From Leptodactylus fallax (taxonomy: Eukaryota > Chordata > Amphibia > Anura > Leptodactylidae), in NCBI GenBank assembly GCA_947044405.1, contig CAMRHE010001068.1, positions 173,315-237,314 on the forward strand: a stretch of 64,000 bases of DNA, given 5' to 3'. The position numbers and the translations under genes were made by a program. Shown piece by piece: positions 1 to 11,600 of the stretch. The notes beneath the pieces were generated by a model. It ran no database searches and was not told the origin of the DNA. It saw nothing but the letters and a program-made list of their open reading frames with translations. Every line of letters begins with the position of its first letter. Positions within the stretch are counted from its first letter, which is position 1.

Positions 1-3000
1 GTGACATCCTGTGTGTACGGCGCTGTAGTATATGGTGACATCCTGTGTGTACGGCGCTGTAGTATATGGTGACATCCTGTGTGTACGGCGCTGTAGTATA
101 TGGTGACATCCTGTGTGTACGGTGCTGTAGTATATGGTGACATCCTGTGTGTACGGTGCTGTAGTATATGGTGACATCCTGTGTGTACGGTGCTGTAGTA
201 TATGGTGACATCCTGTGTGTACAGCGCTGTAGTATATGATGACATCCTGTGTGTACGGCGCTGTAGTATATGATGACATCCTGTGTGTACGGCGCTGTAG
301 TATATGGTGACATCCGTGTGACAGCGCCGAGATATGATGACATCCTGTGTACGCGCTGTGGTATATGGTGACATGCTGTGTGTACGTCGCTGTAGTATAT
401 GGTGGCATCCTGTGTGTACGGCGCTGTAGATATGGTGACATCCTGTGTGTACGGCGCTGTAGTATATGGTGACATCCGTGTGTACGGCGCTGTAGTATAT
501 GGTGACATCCTGTGTACGCGCTGTAGTATATGGTGACATCCTGTGTGTACAGCGCCGTAGTATATGGTGACATCCTGTGTACTGCGCTGTAGTATATGGT
601 GACATCCTGTGTACGGCGCCGTAGTATATGGTGACATCCGTGTGTACGGCGCTGTAGATATGGTGACATCCTGTGTGTACGCGCTGTAGTATATGGTGAC
701 ATCCTGTGTACTGCGCTGTAGTATATGGTGACATCCTGTGTACGGCGCCGTAGTATATGGTGACATCCTGTGTACGGCGCCGAGTATATGGTGACATCCT
801 GTGTCGCACGCGCCGTAGTAATGGTGACATCCTGTGTACGGCGCTGTAGTATATGGTGACATCCTGTGTGTACGGCGCTGTAGTATATGGTGACATCCTG
901 TGTGTACGGCGCTGTAGTATATGGTGACATCCTGTGTACGCGCCGTAGTATATGGTGACATCCTGTGTACGGCGCCGAGATATGGTGACATCCTGTGTAC
1001 GGCGCCGAGATATGGTGACATCCGGTGACGCGCCGTAGATATGGTGACATCCTGTGTACGGCGCTGTAGATAGGTGACACCGGACGGCCCCGAGTATATG
1101 GTGACATCCTGTGTACGGCGCTGTAGTATATGGTGACATCCTGTGTGTACGGCGCTGTAGTATATGGTGACATCCTGTGTACGCGCTGTAGTATATGGTG
1201 ACATCCTGTGTACGGCGCCGTAGTATATGGAGACATCCTGTGTACGGCGCTGTAGTATATGGTGACATCCTGTGTGTACAGCGCTGTAGTATATGGTGAC
1301 ATCCTGTGTGTACAGCGCTGTAGTATATGGTGACATCCTGTGTGTACGGCGCTGTAGTATATGGTGACATCCTGTGTGTACAGCGCTGTAGTATATGATG
1401 ACATCCTGTGTACGGCGCCGTAGTATATGGTGACATCCTGTGTGTACGGCGCTGAATAGGTGACACCGTGTGTACGGCGCCGTAGTAATAGGATGACATC
1501 CTGTGTACTGCGCTGTGGTATATGGTGACATGCTGTGTGTACGGCGCTGTAGTATATGGTGACATCCTGTGTGTACGGCGCTGTAGATATGGTGACATCC
1601 GTGTGTACGCGCTGTAGAATGGTGACATCCGTGTGTACAGCGCCGTAGATATGGTGACATCCTGTGACTACGCGCTGTAGTATATGGTGACACCTGTGAC
1701 GGCGCCGTAGTATATGGTGACATCCTGTGTGTACGGCGCTGTAGTATATGGTGACATCCTGTGTACGGCTGAGATAGGGACACGGACGCGCGAGATATGG
1801 TGACATCCTGTGTGCGGCGCCGAGTAAGGTGACACCTGTGACGACGCGCCGTAGTATATGGTGACATCCTGTGTGTACTGCGCCGAGAAGGTGACACCGT
1901 GTACGGCGCCGTAGTATATGGTGACATCCGTGTGTACGGCGCCGTAGTATATGGTGACATCCGTGTGTACGGCGCTGTAGTATATGGTGACATCCTGTGT
2001 ACGGCGCTGTAGTATATGGTGACATCCTGTGTGTACGGCGCTGTAGTATATGGTGACATCCTGTGTACGGCGCTGTAGTATATGGTGACATCCTGTGTAC
2101 GGCGCCGTAGTATATGGAGACATCCTGTGTGTACAGCGCTGTAGTATATGGTGACATCCTGTGTGTACAGCGCTGTAGTATATGATGACATCCTGTGTGT
2201 ACGGCGCTGTAGTATATGGTGACATCCTGTGTGTACAGCGCTGTAGTATATGATGACATCCGGTGTACGCGCCGTAGTATATGGTGACATCCTGTGTGTA
2301 CGTCGCTGCAGTATATGGTGACATCCTGTGTGTACGGCGCTGTAGTATATGATGACATCCTGTGTACTGCGCTGTGGTATATGGTGACATGCTGTGTGTA
2401 CGCGCTGTAGTATATGGTGACATCCTGTGTACTGCGCTGTAGTATATGATGACATCCTGTGTGTACGGCGCTGTAGTATATGGTGACATCCTGTGTGTAC
2501 GGCGCCGTAGTATATGGTGACATCCTGTGTGTACGGCGCTGTAGTATATGGTGACATCCTGTGTGTACGGCGCTGTAGAATGGTGACATCCTGTGTGTAC
2601 GGCGCCGTAGTATATGGTGACATCCTGTGTGTACGGCGCCGTAGTATATGGTGACATCCTGTGTGTACGGCGCTGTAGTATATGGTGACATCCTGTGTGT
2701 ACGGCGCTGTAGTATATGGTGACATCCTGTGTGTACGGCGCTGTAGTATATGGTGACATCCTGTGTGTACGGCGCTGTAGTATATGGTGACATCCTGTGT
2801 ACGGCGCCGTAGTATATGGTGACATCCTGTGTGTACGGCGCCGTAGTATATGGTGACATCCTGTGTGTACGTCGCTGTAGTATATGGTGACATCCTGTGT
2901 ACTGCGCTGTAGTATATGGTGACATCCTGTGTACGGCGCCGTAGTATATGGTGACATCCTGTGTACGGCGCCGTAGTATATGGTGACATCCTGTGTGTAC

Positions 3001-6000
3001 TGCGCCGTAGTATATGGTGACATCCTGTGTACGGCGCTGTAGATATGGTGACACCTGTGTACGGCGCCGGAATAAAAGGTGACATCCGTGTGTACGGCGC
3101 TGTAGTATATGGTGACATCCTGTGTACGGCGCTGTAGTATATGGTGACATCCTGTGTACGGCGCTGTAGTATAGGTGACATCCTGTGTGTACGGCGCTGT
3201 AGTATATGGTGACATCCTGTGTACTGCGCTGTAGTATATGGTGACATCCTGTGTACGGCGCCGTAGTATATGGAGACATCCTGTGTACGGCGCTGTAGTA
3301 TATGGTGACATCCTGTGTGTACAGCGCTGTAGTATATGGTGACATCCTGTGTGTACAGCGCTGTAGTATATGATGACATCCTGTGTGACGGCGCTGTAGA
3401 TATGGTGACATCCTGTGTGACAGCGCTGTAGAATGATGACATCCTGTGTACTGCGCCGTAGTATATGGTGACATCCTGTGTGTACGTCGCTGCAGTATAT
3501 GGTGACATCCTGTGTATACGGCGCTGTAGTATATGATGACATCCTGTGTACTGCGCTGTGGTATATGGTGACATGCTGTGTGTACGTCGCTGTAGTATAT
3601 GGTGACATCCTGTGTGTACGGCGCTGTAGTATATGGTGACATCCTGTGACGCGCTGTAGTATATGGTGACATCCTGTGTGTACAGCGCCGTAGTATATGG
3701 TGACATCCTGTGTACTGCGCTGTAGTATATGGTGACATCCTGTGTACGGCGCCGTAGTATATGGTGACATCCTGTGTGTACGGCGCTGTAGTATATGGTG
3801 ACATCCTGTGTGTACGTCGCTGTAGTATATGGTGACATCCTGTGTACTGCGCTGTAGTATATGGTGACATCCTGTGTACGGCGCCGTAGTATATGGTGAC
3901 ATCCTGTGTACGGCGCCGTAGTATATGGTGACATCCTGTGTGTACTGCGCCGTAGATATGGTGACATCCTGTGTACGGCGCTGTAGTATATGGTGACATC
4001 CTGTGTACGGCGCCGTAGTATATGGTGACATCCTGTGTGTACGGCGCTGTAGTATATGGTGACATCCTGTGTACGGCGCTGTAGTATATGGTGACATCCT
4101 GTGTACGGCGCTGTAGTATATGGTGACATCCTGTGTGTACGGCGCTGTAGTATATGGTGACATCCTGTGTACTGCGCTGTAGTATATGGTGACATCCTGT
4201 GTACGGCGCCGAGTATATGGAGACATCGCTGTGTACGGCGCTGTAGTATATGGTGACATCCTGTGTGTACAGCGCTGTAGTATATGGTGACATCCTGTGT
4301 GTACAGCGCTGTAGTATATGATGACATCCTGTGTGTACGGCGCTGTAGTATATGGTGACATCCTGTGTGTACAGCGCTGTAGTATATGATGACATCCTGT
4401 GTACTGCGCCGTAGTATATGGTGACATCCTGTGTGTACGTCGCTGCAGTATATGGTGACATCCTGTGTGTACGGCGCTGTAGTATATGATGACATCCTGT
4501 GTACTGCGCTGTGGTATATGGTGACATGCTGTGTGTACGTCGCTGTAGTATATGGTGACATCCTGTGTACTGCGCTGTAGTATATGATGACATCCTGTGT
4601 GTACGGCGCTGTAGTATATGGTGACATCCTGTGTGTACGGCGCCGTAGTATATGGTGACATCCTGTGTGTACGGCGCTGTAGTATATGGTGACATCCTGT
4701 GTGTACAGCGCTGTAGTATATGATGACATCCTGTGTACTGCGCCGTAGTATATGGTGACATCCTGTGTGTACGTCGCTGCAGTATATGGTGACATCCTGT
4801 GTGTACGGCGCTGTAGTATATGATGACATCCTGTGTACTGCGCTGTGGTATATGGTGACATGCTGTGTGTACGTCGCTGTAGTATATGGTGACATCCTGT
4901 GTACTGCGCTGTAGTATATGATGACATCCTGTGTGTACGGCGCTGTAGTATATGGTGACATCCTGTGTGTACGGCGCCGTAGTATATGGTGACATCCTGT
5001 GTGTACGGCGCTGTAGTATATGGTGACATCCTGTGTGTACGGCGCTGTAGTATATGGTGACATCCTGTGTGTACGGCGCCGTAGTATATGGTGACATCCT
5101 GTGTGTACGGCGCTGTAGTATATGGTGACATCCTGTGTGTACGGCGCTGTAGTATATGGTGACATCCTGTGTGTACGGCGCTGTAGTATATGGTGACATC
5201 CTGTGTGTACGGCGCTGTAGTATATGGTGACATCCTGTGTGTACGGCGCTGTAGTATATGGTGACATGCTGTGTGTACGTCGCTGTAGTATATGGTGACA
5301 TCCTGTGTACTGCGCTGTAGTATATGGTGACATCCTGTGTACGGCGCCGTAGTATATGGTGACATCCTGTGTGTACGTCGCCGTAGTATATGGTGACATC
5401 CTGTGTACGGCGCCGTAGTATATGGTGACATCCTGTGTACTGCGCTGTAGTATATGGTGACATCCTGTGTACGGCGCCGTAGTATATGGTGACATCCTGT
5501 GTACGGCGCCGTAGTATATGGTGACATCCTGTGTGTACTGCGCCGTAGTATATGGTGACATCCTGTGTACGGCGCCGTAGTATATGGTGACATCCTGTGT
5601 GTACGGCGCCGTAGTATATGGTGACATCCTGTGTGTACGGTGCTGTAGTATATGGTGACATCCTGTGTGTACGGCGCTGTAGTATATGGTGACATCCTGT
5701 GTGTACGGTGCTGTAGTATATGGTGACATCCTGTGTGTACAGCGCCGTAGTATATGGTGACATCCTGTGTGTACGGTGCTGTAGTATATGGTGACATCCT
5801 GTGTGTACGGTGCTGTAGTATATGGTGACATCCTGTGTGTACAGCGCCGTAGTATATGGTGACATCCGTGTGTACGGCGCTGTAGTATATGGTGACATCC
5901 TGTGTGTACGGCGCCGTAGTATATGGTGACATCCTGTGTGTACGGCGCTGTAGTATATGGTGACATCCTGTGTACGGCGCTGTAGTATATGGTGACATGC

Positions 6001-8063
6001 TGTGTGTACGTCGCTGTAGTATATGGTGACATCCTGTGTGTACGGCGCTGTAGTATATGGTGACATCCTGTGTGTACAGCGCTGTAGTATATGATGACAT
6101 CCTGTGTACTGCGCTGTAGTATATGGTGACATCCTGTGTGTACGGCGCTGTAGTATATGGTGACATCCTGTGTACGGCGCTGTAGTATATGGTGACATGC
6201 TGTGTGTACGTCGCTGTAGTATATGGTGACATCCTGTGTACTGCGCTGTAGTATATGGTGACATCCTGTGTGTACGGCGCTGTAGTATATGGTGACATCC
6301 TGTGTACGGCGCTGTAGTATATGGTGACATGCTGTGTGTACGTCGCTGTAGTATAAGGTGACATCCTGTGTGTACAGCGCTGTAGTATATGGTGACATCC
6401 TGTGTGTACTGCGCCGTGGTATATGGTGACATCCTGTGTGTACAGCGCTGTAGTATATGGTGACATCCTGTGTGTACAGCGCTGTAGTATATGGTGACAT
6501 CCTGTGTGTACGGCGCTGTAGTATATGGTGACATCCTGTGTACGGCGCTGTAGTATATGGTGACATGCTGTGTGTACGTCGCTGTAGTATATGGTGACAT
6601 CCTGTGTGTACAGCGCTGTAGTATATGGTGACATGCTGTGTGTACGTCGCTGTAGTATATGGTGACATCCTGTGTACTGCGCTGTAGTATATGGTGACAT
6701 CCTGTGTACGGCGCCGTAGTATATGGTGACATCCTGTGTGTACGGCGCTGTAGTATATGGTGACATCCTGTGTACGACGCTGTAGTATATGGTGACATCC
6801 TGTGTACGGCGCCGTAGTATATGGTGACATCCTGTGTGTACTGCGCTGTAGTATATGGTGACATCCTGTGTACTGCGCTGTAGTATATGGTGACATCCTG
6901 TGTACTGCGCTGTAGTATATGATGACATCCTGTGTACGGCGCCGTAGTATATGGTGACATCCTGTGTGTACGGCGCTGTAGTATATGGTGACATCCTGTG
7001 TGTACGTCGCTGTAGTATATGGTGACATCCTGTGTGTACGGCGCCGTAGTATATGGTGACATCCTGTGTACGGCGCCGTAGTATATGGTGACATCCTGTG
7101 TACTGCGCTGTAGTATATGATGACATCCTGTGTACGGCGCCGTAGTATATGGTGACATCCTGTGTGTACGGCGCTGTAGTATATGGTGACATCCTGTGTG
7201 TACGTCGCTGTAGTATATGGTGACATCCTGTGTGTACGGCGCCGTAGTATATGGTGACATCCTGTGTACGGCGCCGTAGTATATGGTGACATCCTGTGTG
7301 TACGGCGCCGTAGTATATGGTGACATCCTGTGTACGGCGCCGTAGTATATGGTGACATCCTGTGTGTACAGCGCTGTAGTATATGGTGACATCCTGTGTA
7401 CGGCGCCGTAGTATATGGTGACATCCTGTGTACGGCGCCGTAGTATATGGTGACATCCTGTGTGTACTGCGCCGTAGTATATGGTGACATCCTGTGTACG
7501 GCGCTGTAGTATATGGTGACATCCTGTGTACGGCGCCGTAGTATATGGTGACATCCTGTGTGTACGGCGCCGTAGTATATGGTGACATCCTGTGTACGGC
7601 GCCGTAGTATATGGTGACATCCTGTGTGTACAGCGCTGTAGTATATGGTGACATCCTGTGTACGGCGCCGTAGTATATGGTGACATCCCGTGGCGCCGAG
7701 TATATGGTGACATCCGTGTGTACGGCGCCGTAGTATATGGTGACATCCGTGTGTACGGCGCCGAGTATAGGGACATCCGGACGGCGCTGTAGTATATGGT
7801 GACATCCTGTGTACGGCGCCGTAGTATATGGTGACATCCTGTGTGTACGGCGCCGTAGTATATGGTGACATCCTGTGTGTACGGTGCTGTAGTATATGGT
7901 GACATCCTGTGTACGACGCTGTAGTATATGGTGACATCCTGTGTACAGCGCTGTAGTATATGGTGACATCCTGTGTACTGCGCCGTGGTATATGGTGGCA
8001 TCTTGTGTGTACGGCGCCGTGGTATATGGTGGCATCTTGTGTGTACAGCGCCGTGGTATATGG
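1..8063. repeat. Very long 32/34-bp tandem array in intron 1
   Basis: This is an uninterrupted minisatellite with about 240 copies. Its core is GTGACATCCTGTGTGTACGG followed by CGCTGTAGTATATG. Units are 34 bp, or 32 bp when one GT is missing. Monomer variants differ after the TAC (GGCG, AGCG, GTCG, TGCG) and at GCTGTAG/GCCGTAG. The array is cut by the window edge, so its full length is unknown. It ends about 50 bp before exon 2 with a slightly diverged GTGGTATATGGTGGCATC subtype. The minus strand is open for over 2000 codons, but only because the repeat lacks stops in that frame. Confidence 0.97.
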
Positions 8064-8113
8064 TTTATTCTGCAGAATCTCTTTTAACCCCGACATCTTT
8101 TACTTTTTTGCAG
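8064..8113 (+). promoter_or_regulatory. GALNT18: Intron 1 branch point and 3' splice site
   Basis: These 50 bases are all that separate the array from exon 2. A plausible branch site CTTTTAAC (A at about 8087) is followed by a T-rich tract and TTTTTTGCAG. A decoy acceptor TTATTCTGCAG ends at 8074, right at the array edge. It would add out-of-family sequence, so I do not think it is used. Confidence 0.6.
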
Positions 8114-8306
8114 AGGCCCCGCAGAAAGCTGAAGAAGCCGCAGTTGAGCCCTTCACAGACTCCTCCCTCTTCGCACATTGGGGGCAGGACCTGAGCCCGG
8201 AGCACAGACGCACCGCCCTGAAGCAGTTCCAGTATTATGGCTATAATGCGTATCTGAGTGACCGGCTGCCACTGGACAGACCCCTGCCTGACCTGCGGCC
8301 TGCCGG
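8114..8306 (+). CDS. GALNT18: GALNT18 exon 2 (stem region)
   Basis: This exon encodes the lumenal stem leading into the catalytic domain, including [14 protein letters not shown] and [20 protein letters not shown]. The acceptor is tttttttgcag and the donor is gtgagt at 8307. The exon enters in phase 1 (the split Glu codon G|AG) and leaves in phase 2 (GG|A, Gly). [13 protein letters not shown] is the conserved entry to the GALNT fold. The 5' limit could be 8116 if the following AG were used, but 8114 keeps the frame and has the better polypyrimidine tract. Confidence 0.93.
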
Positions 8307-8585
8307 GTGAGTGTGTCTGTACAAGCTGCGCTCCTGACCTGCGGCCGACATTGTAAAGCCAATTCACAGACGTGTATTTATATGGTTATTAGCCAGGACT
8401 ACTAGAAAGAAAACCGCCATTCTTTACACTGCACTTTCCCTATGGGACACCTCTGCCCCTTTTTCCCTATGGGACACCTCTGCTCCTTTTTCCCTATGGG
8501 GCACCTTTTGCTCCTTTTTCCCTATGGGGCACCTCTGTCCCTTTTCCCCTATGGGGCACCTCTGCCCCCCCGGGGCCCCCCCCCC

Positions 8586-8618
<33 letters not shown>

Positions 8619-11600
8619 TCCCTTTTCCCCTATGGGGCACCTCTGTCCCTTTTCCCCTATGGGGCACCTCTGTCCCTTTTCCCCTATGGGGCACCTCTGC
8701 CCCTTTTCCCCTATGGGGCATCTCTGCCCCTTTCCCCCCTTGTGCCTCTGGTGGTGACTTTTCCCCTGCAGGACTCCCTGTAAAGTTGTCGCCCGGCCCT
8801 GCTGACATTGTCAGGTTACGTCTGCTGTTTATGGGCACCTTTAGAGAAGGGACCCCCAGTGTAGACCCCGCCCATTAATGTGTTTTGTATATGGTCTGAT
8901 CCCTTTAAGTATCTGCTATAGTACTCGCTGTGCTGCCGAGCACTGATCCCCTCCCCCATGGCCCCCTCCTCCTGACATCCTGCGCCCGTTCCCTGCGGCA
9001 TCCCATTAATTATATTAAACTTCCCCGGATTTTGCCCCTTTTCTTCATTCTTGAGGAAATGTTGTCACTTAAATTATGTCTTACACAAAATCTTCTCTTC
9101 CTCATTATCTACATTTTACCTGCCGGCTGCGCGCCGCCCGGTCCTCCATCATGGCCGCCTGTCACTCCGCGCCGCTCACTCACTTTGATTTAGGTTTATG
9201 GCAGAGAATGCTTAGAAAGGAGAATTGAGGTTTATTGCGGGTGCCGCTCGTCCCCCTGACACCCCCCAGTCACTGCTGTGGCGCCGCTCGTCCCCCTGAC
9301 ACCCCCAGTCACTGCTGTGGCGCCGCTCGTCCCCCTGACACCCCCAGTCACTGCTGTGGCGCCGCTCGTCCCCCTGACATCCCCAGTCACTGCTGTGGCG
9401 CCGCTCGTCCCCCTGACACCCCCAGTCACTGCTGTGGCGCCGCTCGTCCCCCTGACACCCCCAGTCACTGCTGTGGCGCCGCTCGTCCCCCTGACACCCC
9501 CAGTCACTGCTGTGGCGCTGACTCCGTCCTTGCTGGATTGTAGTTTATTGCTCTTGCAGTGTAAAGCATGGAGGATATAGAATGTACAGAATGTATAAAC
9601 AGGAAGCAGAAACGGCTACAAATGGCAACAATGTAACAACTGAGAAACAGAACATGTAGTATGAGAGAGCAGAGGATCCTGGGAGGTCTGCATTAACCCC
9701 TCGCTTACACCGCAGGTTTCCTGGTATAAATCGAGCAGGTGTTCACATTTCCCCCGCTCCGGCGGCTCCGTATAGCGCGCAGGTGCGCTGAAATATTGAT
9801 ATCACGAGCCGCGGACAATGCGTGCGCCGCTCACAGATCTGTACAATGAAGTGTCTGTGTCTTGGGAAGGCAGTCATGTTCAGAAAGTGTTTCATCAGTA
9901 ATTCACAATGGCCACAGCAGCACAGAGTATTTTAGGAGAATTTCAAATAGTGCCCAGCTGGGTCAGCGTATCTAAGCCTACCGTCAAATGGTGCATCCAG
10001 TCAGCAGATAACATCACACATGATAGGCTTAGATACAGCAGCTAAATAGAGAGCACCACACACGATGGGTTTAGATACAGCAGAGTGCAGCACACTTGGC
10101 TGATGGGCTTAGATACAGCTGATAGCACCACAAGTGATTGATTCGGCTTAGATACAGCTGACAGCACCACACACTTGGTTGATGGGCTTAGATGCAGCAG
10201 AGTGCTACACACTTGGTTGATGGGCTTAGATACAACTGATAGCACCACACGTGATTGATGGTCTTAGATACAACTGATAGCACCACACGTGATTGATGGG
10301 CTTAGATACAGCTGATAGCACCACACTTGATTGATTCGGCTTAGATACAGCTGACAGCATCACACGTGATTGTTGGGCTTAGATACAGCTGATAGCACCA
10401 CACGTGATTGATGAGCGTAGATACAGCTGATAACACCACATACTTGGTTGATGGGCTTAGATACAGCAGTGCGCTGCACACTTGGTTGATGGGCTTAGAT
10501 ACAGCTGATAGCACCACACGTGATTGGTGGGCTTAGATACAGCTGACAGCACCACACTTGGTTGATGTGCTTAGATACAGCGGCTCAGCAGACAGTATCA
10601 CACATGCTAGGCTTAGATTCACACACTACTCTATGAATAAAGTTTTTCTTTGCTGTGGACGGTTGAGCGTTGTTTTCCTCTCGGCGTCATTGCGGCGGTT
10701 TTTCGCCGGCGATCTCTAATTGTAAACACGCCCTCTGTTCCTTGAACCTAAAACATGAATACTTAGGGCTAATGGAGCCGAGGTGTCCGTTGTCATGGTT
10801 ACTAACACTTTTGCGCAGATGTTTTTCTCAAGGTTGTTTTTCAATTTCCAAAGTGAACAATGGCGCGGTTCTGAGCTCTATTCACACCTCCTCTGAGACC
10901 GCCGGGGACCTCGTACATTAGCGCTGTCACTCCAGGCCCCGCCATTACATTACATGGAGACGTCGTGTACACAATGTACCAAACCTCCAGCTGTGCTGTG
11001 TGATCAATACAGTCTGTGAATTACAGTATACGGCGCCGGGCGAGGGAGGAAGCGACACCTGCAGCTTTATATACAACAATGGAGTCTCTAATGGGCAAGA
11101 AAACTGAAATATCCGTCAGCGCTCACCTCCAGAGCTGCAATCCTATCGCAGTCTGCTGCACAGCACTGAAGGAGATGTAGGATCTGTACAGACACTGAGC
11201 CAGCAGATTTCTGAGTGCTGCTTCGGATGTGACTAGAGTATGATGTGATGTTAAAGGGGTTTTCTGCGGCCTGGATACTGATGACCTATTCTGAGAGCTC
11301 ATCCATATTTGACCGCTGGAGATCCGACCCGCTGATAAGTTGTTTGAGGTTGTGGCGCTCATAAGTGTTGCGGCCTCTTCCTCGTACCAATGATGTCACA
11401 TGATACAGCAGCAGCTCAGTCCCATTCAAGCGAGTGCGGCTGAGCCCCTACGATATGTACGATGTTGTGCTTGGTACACAGCTCTATCACAAGCAGCCTC
11501 TTCTCCCAGGTGTCGGCCCCCACAGATCACATATTAATGGTCCTGGAGTGGCCCCTCCACCGCCATAGCCTGCGGGTCACAAAACTTCATTAGTCACAGT

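Noticed and set aside
8067..8074. Alternative acceptor TTCTGCAG at the array edge
   Set aside because: The acceptor at 8113 has the better pyrimidine tract, and its exon matches the family exactly. Use of 8074 would add unrelated residues.
1668..8096. Open minus-strand frame of over 2100 codons
   Set aside because: It is the 32/34-bp tandem array read in a stop-free frame. The peptide is only a cycling repeat (MSPYTTAPYTQDVTIYY), with no domain, splice signals or composition of a real protein.
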